Assembly (NCBI GenBank): GCA_027603945.1
Contig: JADIIU010000109.1
Span: forward strand, 1-42,385
DNA length: 42,385 nucleotides
Direction: 5' to 3'
Origin: Terramyces sp. JEL0728
Taxonomy: Eukaryota > Chytridiomycota > Chytridiomycetes > Rhizophydiales > Terramycetaceae
Within the stretch, counting starts at the first letter, position 1. Every line of letters begins with the position of its first letter. Shown piece by piece: positions 7,111 through 18,344 of this stretch. The position numbers and the translations under genes are program-made. Below the pieces are notes generated by a model. The model was not told where the DNA came from, ran no database searches, and was given only the letters and a program-made list of their open reading frames with translations.

Positions 7111-9949
7111 ATGTCAAAGAAGAATGATGACGACAAGGGTAATTGATTTTAACACAGATGCAAATCCGTATATGAATCTAGAAAAGAGCGCAGTGTTTCA
7201 AGAGGCCCGCGTCTTCAACGAGTATCCAGTCAACCCAAAGAAATGCCGTATTGTATTGACAAAAATCGTTTATCTCTTACAGACACAGTCATTCCAAACA
7301 AAAGAAGCAACAGAAATCTTTTTCTCGATTACTAGACTGTTTCAGAACCAAGATGCAAGTGATTTGACTGACTTAGGTAATTTAGTCGTAATTTTAGGTT
7401 CCATTAAGACAAATGGTTTACTTGGCAATCAAGGAGTTGGCTTCGGTTGCAGAGGATGTGATGATGGTTACTTCATCCATTACAAAGGACATGAACGCAA
7501 AAACAGATTTAATATACAGACCAAATGCTGTTAGAGCGCTGACAAAAATTACTGATGTACAATAACACTAATGTAGGCTTCAATGATGCAAGGGATTGAG
7601 CGTTTTATCAAGCAGTCGATAGTCGATCGCAATCCGTAACTTGTTATTAACAAAGTGCTGTTGCAAGTGCTGCGTTGGTTTCTGCGATTCACTTGTTCCC
7701 CATTAACAAGGATGTTGTTAAAAGATGGGCAAACGAAACGCAAGAGGCAATCAATAGCAAGGGGGTGTCTGCACAATATCACGCTCTTGGACTGTTGTAT
7801 CAGATGCGAGCTCACGATAAAATGGCCGTCATCAAACTGGCACACAATTATGCCAAGGTAGTTTTACTTAATATCAGGGATCGCTAAGGTCTCCACACGC
7901 CGTATGTATGCTGATTAGATATATATGGAAAATCATGGATGATGAATCGCCTCAGTAATAGTTTTCTAACGATTGAACTCACTCCCTGTACGAATATTTG
8001 GAAAATTGGTTGAGACACAAGAACGATATGGTTGTGTTAGAAGCTGCCCGAGCTATTTGTAATTTAAGGGATGTTACCCAGAAGGAGCTTTTCCCTGCGG
8101 TATCTGCTCTGCAACTCTTATTGGTTAATCACAAAGCATCGCTCAGATTTGCAGCAATCAGAACTTTGAATGTGTTGGCAATGACACATCCTGCTGCAGT
8201 GTTCCCATGCAACCTTGATTTGGAAAATTTAATCACCGATTCAAACAGATCAATTTCCACATTTGCAATTACTACTTTGCTTAAAACCGGAAATGAGCAA
8301 AGTGTTGATCGCTTAATGAAGCAGATTGGAGGATTCATGTCTGAAATTTCAGATGACTTTAAAATTATCGTCGTAGATGCCACTAGAACTTTGTGCCTCA
8401 AATTCCCCGCCAAACACGTATCTATGCTGGCATTCTTGAAAGATATTTTGAGAGACGAAGGCGGCTATGAATACAAGAGGGCAATTGTTGAGGCTATTTT
8501 TGACATTATTAGAAATATTCCCGAATCTAAAGAATCTGGTAAGCTGTTATTAATGTAGCGTTGGAGCATTTGTGCGAATTCATCGAGGATTGCGATTATG
8601 CGAAACTTGCTGTTCGTATTTTGCATGTGTTGGGTGCAGAAGGTCCTAAAACGAAACAGCCAACAAAGTACATCAGATACATCTACAATCGTGTTATTTT
8701 GGAAAACTCGGTAGTAAGGGCTGCTGCTGTGTCTGCCTTGGCACAGTTTGCAGAGCACTTGGATGATGCTCGTGAACGCATCAAGATTCTTTTGGAACGA
8801 TGCACTGACGATAATGATGATGAGGTGCGCGACAGAGCTGTTATGTATTTGCGTATTATCAACAACAACGAGTTGTCAAGAAAATACGTTGCAAATGATT
8901 CATCATATTCGTGGCAAGCACTGGAAGCATCTCTCAATCGTTATGTTCAAAATCCATCCGAACATTCCGCTCCATTTGATATAACCAATATCCCTGTTAT
9001 AAGCAAGGCACAAGAGCAGTTGGAAACTCAGCGTAGCTAGTCTTTAATTATAGGTAAAAAGGCTGAAAAGAGCGAGCTGAACATCTCTGGCGCAGTTCCA
9101 GTCAAAGAAGTTGTCGAAGAAGAAGCTGTACATGACTACGCAACAGCGATGACTGAAATACCTCAGCTTGCGCAATTAGGCAGATTATTCAAATCCTCTG
9201 CTCCAGTGCAATTAACCGAGGCAGAAGAAGAATATGTCATTTCATGCATAAAACACGTTTTCCCAGAACACTTTGTGTTTGAAGTACTGCAGTTTTAACG
9301 TTAGTTCCATTGCAAAAACACTTTGAATGATTGCATTTTGGAAAATGTTCGGGTTGCGATGAGTGTGGAAGCTAGTGAAGATGAGTCTATTCAGTTCCTG
9401 GTGCCTCAGTTCTGTATCCCCGCCGACAAACTATTGTTTGACACTCCCAGTTCCGTATATGCTGTATATAAACGGGACAACAATGTCACTCCAACCGGCA
9501 AATTTAGCGTTACCCTTGAATTTGATCTCCACGACTGCGATCCAGACTCTGGAATTGTTGACGAAACTTCCTATCCTGACAAGTACCAACCTGAATCTGT
9601 TGATGTATACACTGGTGATTATATACTTCCAACTTATATCTCCTCCTTTGAAGACAGATGGGAAGAATTGCCAGCGTCAGCAACAGAAACTTTTGCACTT
9701 GCAGATGTCAAATCAATCAAACAGGCAGTTACACAGCTGCAAGAGCAAATTGGTATGCGTCCAATTGACGCTGTAATTAAAGAAGCTCCCCGCACTCAAA
9801 TATGCATGGGTGGCACATTCATCGGTGGTGAAGTGTGCTTGGCCAAAGTCAATCTAGTGCTATCTCCGAGTGAAGGAGTGACTATGCAGCTCAACGTCAA
9901 ATCTGGACACGAAGAGCTGAGCGACAGAATCGCCAACTCTGTTGAATAA
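7111..9949 (+). CDS. SEC21: Coatomer subunit gamma
   Basis: A subunit of the COPI coat for Golgi-to-ER and intra-Golgi vesicles. Nine introns lie at 7139-7157, 7355-7397, 7557-7576, 7636-7655, 7858-7877, 7955-7975, 8539-8558, 9033-9053 and 9284-9304. The spliced product is 877 residues (human 874). The N-terminal adaptin trunk shows [19 protein letters not shown] near residue 15, [12 protein letters not shown] and [20 protein letters not shown], and HEAT-like repeats continue to about residue 530. The C-terminal appendage domain (about 600-877) shows [18 protein letters not shown]. Two introns are odd. The one at 7355 begins GC and has the size of two introns. The one at 7955 must end in TG for the frame to continue. 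Total exon length is an exact multiple of three with these choices. Confidence 0.93.
7355..7397 (+). other. 43-nt intron that looks like two abutting introns (22 + 21 nt)
   Basis: Inside SEC21. The whole 43 nt must go for the frame to continue from LFQNQD into VPLRQMVYL. Its first 22 nt begin with a classic GC donor (GCAAGT) and end CTGACTTAG. The remaining 21 nt begin GTAATTTAG and end TAATTTTAG. Each half has the donor, branch-like motif and acceptor of a complete intron in this window, with no exon base between them. Confidence 0.7.
7955..7975 (+). other. 21-nt intron with apparent TG 3' splice site
   Basis: Inside SEC21. The donor GTAATA and branch-like TTTTCTAAC are standard for this window, but the intron ends GATTG. 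Removing it joins DESPQ to [12 protein letters not shown], as expected for gamma-COP. No AG lies between the branch motif and the needed frame, and TAG, TAA and TGA codons block read-through. A single-base error or a real GT-TG intron would both explain it. Confidence 0.6.
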
Positions 9950-10006
9950 ATGCATTCTTTCTGCAAGCACGTTTGTATTTGGTAATTTAAACGATTTATT
10001 AAATGA

Positions 10007-11294
10007 TTAAAGTTCATTTTCAACGACAGCAGCGACACCCATACCGATACCGACACACATTGAAATCAAACCGTATTTTTGCTTTTGTCTTCTGAGCTCA
10101 GGAAGCAAGGTTGCAATTTGACGTGCACCAGTGGCACCCATAGGATGTCCAAATGCAATAGCACCTCCTTTTGGATTGACCTTGTTGACATCAATTCCTA
10201 ATTCTTTTACACAATATACAGCTTGGGAAGCAAATGCTTCGTTGATTTCGTAAACACCGATATCACTTTGTTTCAATCCAACTTGTTCCAAGACTGCAGG
10301 GATAGCAATTGCTGGGCCAACACCCATAATTCTTGGTGGAACACCAACAGCGGCATAGCCTAACCATCTTGCTTGGATCTTTAATCCAAGTTTGTTTGCC
10401 AAGCTACGGCGCATCAACAAGACAGCAGCTGCACCGTCAGTGACTTGTGAAGCATTACCAGCAGTGGTGGTGCCGTCTTTCTTGAATGCAGGTCGGAGCT
10501 TTGCAAGACCTTCTGCAGTGGTTCCACGGATACCGTCATCCGAGTCAACAACAGTTCCATTTGAAAGGGTAATTGGTACAATTTCGTCCTTGAATAATCC
10601 TTCCTTTTGTGCTTTGGAGGCCAAAGAGTGGGATCGTAAAGCGAAAGAATCTTGCTCAGCTCTGGTAACGCCAAATTCGGCAGCTACGTTTTCGGAAGTT
10701 GTTCCCATAGGAATGAGACTAGGGTTAAAAACATTATTACACATCGGCAGCTGGTCCGTAGTTCAATACATCTTCGCTGAGGTCGGATGGCATAGCTCCA
10801 GGACCATAGTACATTGTCATGGATTCTACACCGGCACCGATACCACAGTCGATGTATCCAGCCTGGATTGCAGCGGCAATCGCACCACATGTAGCTAAAC
10901 CACTGGAGCACTGTCTGTTAACAGCACAAGCAGCAGTAGTGTCTGGGAATCCGGCGTAAAGGGCAGCCATACGAGCAGTGGTAACACCAGCTCCAGGCAT
11001 CAAAACATTACCAACTTGAATATCTTGGACGATCTTTGGTTCGATACCGGTCTGCTCAATAATTCCCTTTAATACTTTTGCCATGATAAACTCTGGGTGG
11101 GTTTCACGGAATCCTCCCTTTCCAGCTTTAGTGAGGGCAGATCGAAGTGCAGAAACAATTACTACATCGTCTGGTGATTTTGGTGCCTTGGCTAATGAAT
11201 TAATTACGAGGCTACCTTTTGGAACACCTGCTCCAGACTTTGGTCCTCCCAAGTGGGAAGAGATGCTTTCAACACGACGGTTAGCTGATGCCAT
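10007..11294 (-). CDS. POT1: Peroxisomal 3-ketoacyl-CoA thiolase
   Basis: Catalyses the last, thiolytic step of fatty acid beta-oxidation. One 22-nt intron (10719-10740) joins GPAADV to LIPMGTTSENVA; the product is 421 residues (yeast Pot1 417). From the ATG at 11294 the N-terminus reads MASANRRVESISSHL, whose RVESISSHL fits the PTS2 peroxisomal import signal (R-V-x5-H-L). Catalytic features are present: NRQCSSGLA with the nucleophilic cysteine, GGAIAFGHPMGATGAR with the histidine, and CVGIGMG with the second cysteine. Two upstream in-frame ATGs would push the PTS2 inward, so I choose the nearest one. It is convergent with SEC21 (57 bp). It pairs functionally with the Fat1-type synthetase at 18345-20477. 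Confidence 0.95.
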
Positions 11295-11378
11295 TTTGAT
11301 GTTCTTTTTTCTTGGGGGTTTTATACTCATTGTCACATGCTGCCCCAAGCATGAGACAGAGGAGAAATTCTCTTCGGC

Positions 11379-11394
11379 CCTCCCGCATGGGAGG
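11379..11394. promoter_or_regulatory. Perfect palindrome CCTCCC-GCAT-GGGAGG upstream of thiolase
   Basis: Six-base perfect arms around a 4-bp spacer, about 85 bp upstream of the thiolase ATG. A CGG lies just before it and CGGCCG follows within 15 bp. TATAAAAC boxes lie on the coding strand on both sides. Fungal beta-oxidation genes are often controlled by Zn2Cys6 factors binding CGG-type inverted sites, so an operator role is plausible but untested. Confidence 0.4.
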
Positions 11395-11534
11395 TGAGAA
11401 CGGCCGTTTTATATCTCAATATAATATTCTGAACCCAGCCGTGTTCCAATTGGCTCTGTATTGTTCCATACCAGAGCTGAATCTATCGAATTATATCATG
11501 GAATGTACATTGATGATCAGTTTTATTTTACAAT

Positions 11535-14500
11535 TTACAACCAGGGCTTTCCTTCACACACAAAATATCTGGTTCCTTTTGTTAACCCAAATTTATCATC
11601 AGAGTCGTTGGCAGTGTGCGTGTCTATTTTTATGACGAATGCTAATATCCATTCACGTTTTTTATATCTGGACTGGAATCCACTGTGCGAGTTTAAATCC
11701 AGGAAATAGTTTGGACTGTCTACGTGGAATGCTGCCCAGACCTTTGGGTTTTTGGTTGGAACAAAGAGACAGAGATCATTTGGTTGGAATCTAGCTTAAA
11801 TACTGCGTACCTTTGGAACGATATGCGACGATATATTTCGGTTTTGAAATGGTTATATGAATCTTTGAGTTCGGCAACGATATTTACAGGAGAGGTTGAC
11901 GAAATTTGCATAGATTTGTCATAGATGGATTTCATTAGTGAGCTCATTGCACCCAGGTACTGATCGAGATCTTCTGGGAAAGATTCAATGTCAACATCAA
12001 GCAAGTCAGAGAATTTCAACCTGAATGAGTTTGATGGCGTTTTGAGGATAGCGTCAAGGATGTTCCATTGAGAGTACTGGATTTCAAATTGTTCAATACA
12101 CAATCTTGCGACTATTGCCCAGTCTTCAAGTGCATTCTTGTAGGCAATCAATTTGGAATCTTTTTCATGGACCATAGTCTGAAGCGCATTTACTTGTGGG
12201 TTGTTGAGGATTTTCGAATGCTGTTCTTGCAATTTCTTTTCTAAATCTGAGCTGTTAGTCTGTGCTTCGAGTAAATTGGTTTCTAAAGTGTTGACTTTTG
12301 CTTGAACAGCCTCAATATTTTGCTTTTGCGATTCTATTTCATTTGAAAGTGTTTCAATTTCTTGTTTTTGATTTGATTCTATTTCGCTCTTCTTTTCCAA
12401 GAGGATATTGACCGAGTTACACTCAGCCTCCAACACAGCTTCGTGAGCCTGCACTCTTGTCAGTTCTACTTCATTTTCACGTAACTGCCCTTCTAAATCG
12501 TTAATCTTCTGTAGCAAGGTAACAATTTCATTGGCAACAGTCTAATAAAAAAGTAAATTACCTGTGCTTCGTTACTAGCGCCAACACTGTCACTTAATGA
12601 AGCCTTGTAGCTCGCCAACAGAGCCATTTGACTAATTACATCATCCTCAACCTTTCTCATTATTTGTCTGAGATTGTCTGCGTGAATTGAATCGGGTATC
12701 AAAATGGAATCGAAATGAACAACGGAATCATCTGTAGATTTCAAGGTATTCAAACATGAACTCAAATGAGTGGAGACTTCAAATAACAATTTCTTTTGTT
12801 GCTCCTTTTCAGTTCTAATATCATTTAATGTGCCATTTAACGTTTCATTATTGCGCAACGACTACAATAAATGATCAAGTACCGATATATATAATTCTTC
12901 CACCTCTTTCTTTTCAGATGCTGCTGTTGCTACTTTACCTTGTGCTTGCCCCAACTGAGACGTTAATTTCTTGTTTTCCTGAATAATTTGGGATATTTGT
13001 TGCCGTAAATTGGCAGAATTCGCCTTTTCCTTGTCGAGCACACTTTCCAGCTGAAGTACCTTTGATATTTCAACTGGATCGTCCTGTGACTTGTGGTAAT
13101 TCTCTTGCAAAAGCAATTCCAAACTTTTAATCCGACTCTCATAAATTTTGACGGTGTCTTCTAGCTTCAAGTAGTGATTCAGCTGATCAGAACTCTTAGT
13201 GGGCACTTTTTGATCCATTGGCAAAGTTAAATCTAAATTATCTCATATTTACCTCCCATACGAGATGCAGACAGCTGCTGTTTGAGTTTTTTGTTTTCTT
13301 CCTCCAATTTGCGTGTTCTATCTGTAAGATTAGATTTTGAAACAATTTTTTCAAAATCCAAAGCAATATTATCCACTTGAGGAACCATTTTTAGCATAGT
13401 TGCTTGTAGTTTTGATATTGAGTCGGAACCAACACTTCCTTCGTGAGTGATATGCGAGTTTCTAATAGCAGAAACCAAATTTTCAAAGACTGTAATGTCT
13501 TCCAAGACCAAGTTTGGCAGGGTATCTTTGGTATTGGAAACTGAAATTTCGCAGTATGGAGGTGGGTCATCTAACCCTGAGATTAATCCATTGGGAAGGT
13601 ATCGAGAGATTTCAATTTTAAATGTTTCTCTTCTTCTTTCTTCATTTGCTCGAAATTGTGACAGAATATCCGCCATCTCTTTTGCTTTTTTGATGAATAC
13701 TCTAACATACTCTTTCCTTCTGACAATTTCGACCAGCGCTGCACCCCACGCCGGCGCCATTCGATGGACATGCAGCAATTGGAGTAGAGCGTCCGATTGG
13801 ATATTTAAAGCATTTGAAAGCGCTGTTACGGTAGGTATTACGGAAGCAATTAGTGATTGGTAGTGAGAAATGGTCTGCAATCTACCTTTCAACACTTGGG
13901 TCAAATGCACCTGTATAAACCATAAATTACTTTGGAGTCTGAAAAATAAACAACTGTTTCCCGTACATATCGATCACATTGTGTAATTTCTGGAATGTAT
14001 TCGTCAACATGGATTCTGTAGAGATGTTCAATTGCTTGAAATTTTTGATTACTGGCAGGACTATAAGATTCAATTTCTCTACAGACACTCTCTACTTTAA
14101 TAGCATCCCGTTCAAAATTGATTTGTCTGGCCTCCACCTTCTGTATTACTTCCTTTACGGAGTTCAAAAGATTTTGCAGTTTCGGTATACTACATCAAAA
14201 ATCAAATACTCTATTCCAGTCATTCTAAGCGCATCTGAATCGCTGCCCAGTTTAATGTCCTGCATAGTTTCCACAAGCTGCGATGTTTTCACCATCAAAT
14301 GCTCGTGAGCCATTTGGCATCTGTTAACCCACGCGAATAGTTTGTCTTTTGGAACAAAATCGTCCAACTTTCTACTTTCTGCTACTATTGAATTATGGAT
14401 GGGGATTTGATTGAGGGTGTTTAGATCAGCTGGGAAGCTCAGTTAGTGTAAATTTACCTTTGTAGCAGCGCAGCATGTTTCGCAAACTCTTTTTGTGCAT

Positions 14501-15133
14501 GCTGATTGAACGCTTGAAAAGTTTCTAGAGCGGAGCTTGATTAGCACTGTATTACCGGCTGTGACCTTGCAAATTTTGTGCAGCTAGTGATAACGCAGTG
14601 TCTTGAATCAATTGTTCATCCAAGAGCTTTTCACAGGTCGAACAGTGCTTTTTTACAATTTTCAACAACTCCTACAGTCAGAAATGGGTTTACTTTGCCA
14701 TAGTTTACGTGAGATCTAAATGCAGCCAAGTACGATACTGTTAAATCCCCCCACTGAGTTGAAATTTCCTCTGGCGGTACAATAATTGCTTCCAAGACAG
14801 CTTTAGTTTAACCCAAGATCTTACTTGTTGATGGAACCGGTGGTTCAATATCGATCGACATATGAGGCGAAATATGCCCGGCATTTGGATCAAGAATTAG
14901 ACGATTAAACAAATACAAATCCTCCTGAACATTAACTGTAGAAATACTTTTGTATCTAGAGATTTCAACTGTGTACCATTCCCTCCTAGGATAATCTGAG
15001 CCTCGATTGGTATCCCAGCTAATTTTTCAATATCCATCTGCAATTCCGATAAACTTAAATTAGGTTTGTTTAACCTGTTGTAAGATTCTTTAATTGGAAT
15101 CAACACTCCTGCTTCTGCTTGATATATTTTCAT
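11535..15133 (-). CDS. ATG11: Autophagy-related protein 11 (FIP200/Atg11 scaffold)
   Basis: A scaffold for selective autophagy that links cargo receptors to the Atg1 kinase. Twelve introns of 20-24 nt lie at 15054-15074, 14925-14947, 14801-14824, 14672-14693, 14536-14555, 14438-14457, 14190-14209, 13911-13930, 13233-13252, 12862-12882, 12542-12561 and 11791-11810. The product is 1115 residues. The N-terminal ubiquitin-like region includes MKIYQAEAGVLIPIK and AGIPIEAQIILGGNG. SYLAAFRSHVNYGKELL and SFPADLNTLNQIPIH match the family. The conserved central block is LLHVHRMAPAWGAALVEIVR with YLPNGLISGLDDPPPYCEI. Coiled coil fills about 590-980. The C-terminal claw domain reads PNDLCLFVPTKNPKVWAAFH, followed by DSPNYFLDL and EWILAFV. 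The start codon choice is moderately sure. Confidence 0.92.
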
Positions 15134-15379
15134 GAGATTGAGAAAGTTTGTTTTGCCGAAATTTGTCATCCAGCTCATTGATAGGGAAACAGCAATGCTC
15201 CTTGCTAAGAGTGGATTGGGCACCACCAGAGGATTGGACTCTGCTTCAAACTAGGAGAATTTTGAAAATAATCCAATTAAATTCAAGCAGTATTATTTTG
15301 AATTCTAGTGAGATACAATTTACTAGTGTACTATCATTGTACTTTAAATTGAACACGTCACCAAACCACTTACTAACAA

Positions 15380-16592
15380 ATGGACATTGCATTTTCAGAT
15401 TTTGAAAAAGAATCCTTTGCAGTTCTCACACTGATATTGGAGTATTGGCAAAAGCACTACCTGAACGAATCAATCGTTGCGGAAGCGTTGGATAACCATG
15501 ATCTCGCCAGTGTGTCAAATCCAAAATCAACGAAAAGTGACAAGCATTCTGAAAGTGAAAATAACGGATCGGACAGTGATTTGATGCTATTGAATCCAGC
15601 AAATACACTACCATCTAATGAAAACGCTCCTCTGCAAGAAACTTCAGAACCAGTGTCTCAATCTATCGAGACTGCCCTCCCTGAAGTGGAGCAGGCCAAC
15701 GGCAGCACTAGTGAGAATATCGCTACTGAATCAGCCATAGAGCAAATAGAACAGATTTCCGAAATCTCTGCAGAAGAGACCTTATCGCCGAAACCAGAGA
15801 TAATCGACACTGCAATTCCACCTGTAGACCCATCTCCGCCTGCTGAAATGCCAACTATGCTAGCAGAACCAACGCAGGAAATTCCAAGCGATGAAGAAGT
15901 TGTTTCCGTTTCATTCGCCCCAAAAGCAGAGGAAGTAAAATATAATCCAGCCCCAGTTGAAGAGCAAAAGGAGGTAGAATCAGATGAAGAACCAGAAGCA
16001 CCAAAAATCTACGAGACAAGACCTGATACCCCTGAACATCCGGAAGTAGAACCAATCCCCGTACACGAACCAGAACCAATAGGGAAAATTAGAAATCCTC
16101 AATTCAAATATGGCAAGATGGCCAATGCCAGAACAAAGCAAAACGGTGCCTGGAACTTCCACACTCTAAATAGGACATCAGACCCAGACATTGTAAAATT
16201 CCAAACATTCTTTTATAGACCAACCTCACTCAAGCCCATTCCTAGAGCTACTGCTTGTGTCTGGTTTACATTAAAGAAAAGAGTAACTGTTATTAATACA
16301 GGAAAATGAAGTTTGGGATGTGGAATATAGATTTGAGCATCAATATCAAGTACACAAGGTTCAACTTCACTCAAGTGCAGCTTACAACGGCTTAAATTTC
16401 GATGACGAATTTAAATTGAAGATGTATGGCGAGGAGCTTGCTTCACCTTTAAAGAGATTATCCTACATTATCGAAACAAAAATTAATGCAGGCGAATTTG
16501 CAAAGTCAAAAGGTTTGTTTAACCTGTCAAATGATTTCAGTCCTTACCAACCGGCTAAACCGAGCGACTCTTCTAATGCTGTTGTCGTTTAA
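15380..16592 (+). CDS. Acidic, largely disordered protein, unknown function
   Basis: One 19-nt intron (16283-16301) gives 397 residues. I do not recognise a family. Residues 1-40 form a helical, aromatic segment (FEKESFAVLTLILEYWQKHY). Residues about 45-245 are low-complexity, rich in Glu, Pro and Ser, with many acidic stretches. The C-terminal 140 residues are compact and conserved-looking: GAWNFHTLNRTSDPDIVKFQ, YRPTSLKPIPRATACVWFTL, then EVWDVEYRFEHQYQVHKVQL, suggesting a small beta-rich domain. It is divergent from ATG11 with 246 bp between ATGs. Function cannot be inferred from context. Confidence 0.8.
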
Positions 16593-16641
16593 CTCTGTGT
16601 AGTGCTACTTTATTAAAATAAAAGGTTTATCTACAAGGATA

Positions 16642-18063
16642 TCAATTTCTCTTGGGCTGAAGTCTGAGAATATAAGATTGGCACCTCGATTCTACGTGAT
16701 CTCTATGCCTGACACCTTCAATGTAATTACCACAGTACTGGCATTGCACTACTTCTGTTTCGCCATCCGAATTTCTGCCAACAGTTGAATAATAATCTGG
16801 GTAGTCCACGGCTGGTTGATATCCAGAAACGTTACTGGCCGAATCTTGTCTTAAACTTTGGTATTGTCCAGGAACGCTAAAGGTATAGCTATTTTCTGAA
16901 TTTAGATTAGAAGCTGGAGGAAAGTTTTGCTGGGAACCCGAGTGTTTGATAGAATTTCTTGCTGGTAAACCCGGCTGATTTCCAATTGTTTGGCCAGGGG
17001 GGACATAACTTGGTTGTTGTGGATATGGAGGCTGAGGCTGTTGTGGATATGGAGGTTGAGGAGGTTGAGGATATCCAGAGTTTGGATATGCATTAGAATA
17101 TTGTCCAGGCTGTAACATATGATCTGGAGCAGAGTAGTAGTTAAGAGGCTGATTTAAAGATTGGTAATTGGCGGAAGCCGGAGCTCCGAGTTTAAGCGTT
17201 GGCGGTGATTCTGTGTTTGCATTTGGTACAGGCTTTGTTGCAGGAGAATTTTGCACGGATTGTCTCCCAGTATGAGCAAAGGAAGATTGGGACAAAGACG
17301 ATTCGCTTCTTTTTGGCAAGTTGTGACTACCGCCAGAGCATTCTTTCATAGTCCGCAAGAAATCTTCTTTAATTTGCTTGGTGATTTGCGAGCCTAAAGT
17401 AAGCTATCTTAGTACCAGTGTACGGCGGCAAATCGTCTCCAGGGCCAACAGCTCCTTGCGGGATTTGATTTGCCATTTCTTTGCCAAACTGTGCAATAAT
17501 AGAGGCTTTGACTGCGAAATCCGCCCATCCATTGTACTGTAACATAACAGCTTCCTTATACAACGATCTTTTGGATGCTTCATAAATGCATTCAAAATCC
17601 AATAATTGTTTATGCAAGCCATTAGAATCAGACTCCAACTTGTCATATGGCTCTCCCTTTTTTTGAGCTTTCTTGAATTTCTCATTTGCAGCCTTGTATT
17701 TCTTGTCCAATTCATGCAATTCCTCTGCTTTCTTTTTAATATCTTTCAGTTTTTCGCGGTAAGCTCCATATGCGCCTAATATTATGAAGCATGTACCAGA
17801 AATATCATACAAGATTTTTTGGATTTCCTCTGCAAACATCGAAAAGTGACTGGTCATATCCTTCAAGTCAAAGTGCTCCGAATCTCCCCACTTGGTGATA
17901 TATTTTGAAGCTATGTAAGTCTAGATATACTTTCGCCAACTTCACGGCCACACTTTCGGAATAATTCGATACAGTCTTTTTCTTCTTCAATTAGCGTAGC
18001 TAGGGAAGGGTCGTGAGACTGAACTGAAATAATACCCCTACGCAGTCCTTGAAAGGCAGACAT
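16642..18063 (-). CDS. Pil1/Lsp1-type BAR protein with C-terminal zinc-binding motif
   Basis: Eisosome proteins Pil1 and Lsp1 curve the plasma membrane through a BAR domain. Two introns (17911-17930, 20 nt; 17394-17415, 22 nt) give 459 residues. Residues about 20-215 fit this family: a helix, then KYITKWGDSEHFDLKDMTSH (compare the WG and D-rich segment of Pil1), AYREKLKDIKKKAEELHELD, a long coiled coil, then FAVKASIIAQFGKEMANQIP and PGDDLPPYTG, like the GYGK...PGETRPAYDG end of the yeast domain. After it comes a Pro-Gln-Tyr-rich tail with PQPPYPQQ repeats, and finally CQYCGNYIEGVRHRDHVESRC, a likely C2HC zinc site absent from yeast Pil1 (about 340 residues). Confidence 0.72.
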
Positions 18064-18092
18064 TTTTGATTTTCAAATTTGGAATCAAAAAT
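18062..18092. repeat. 10-bp inverted repeat at the PIL1-like start codon
   Basis: ATTTTTGATT at 18062-18071 is the exact reverse complement of AATCAAAAAT at 18083-18092, separated by 11 bp. On the minus strand it forms a potential hairpin in the mRNA leader that ends at the AUG itself. AT-rich, so chance is possible. Confidence 0.35.
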
Positions 18093-18344
18093 ACCCATTT
18101 TTACCTCTTCGTGGCTGTACACAGTAAAGGTACTGCACCTCCTATCCACACAGCCAGTAGAGGTAGAACGGCATCTAAAAAGATTAGTCACCATCACGTT
18201 CTTATTAAGCTCTGCATAATGTCTGTTTGAACAAGCCAGTCAATATTAATGTCTGGCCAACGTTGAGAACTAGTCCGTGTTGGTAAGGATGACCTTATTG
18301 GATTTCGGACTCTGATCAATTGAATGCCCTATCAAATAATACAT

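Noticed and set aside
10392..10898. 168-codon plus-strand frame across the thiolase gene
   Set aside because: It is antisense to the conserved thiolase core and has no family features.
11312..11709. Plus-strand frames between thiolase and ATG11
   Set aside because: Most of this stretch is the ATG11 claw exon on the minus strand and the thiolase promoter; the plus-strand frames are shadows.
18000..18197. 65-codon frame overlapping the Pil1-like start on the same strand
   Set aside because: It runs out of frame through the conserved N-terminus of the Pil1-like protein and has no recognisable content.
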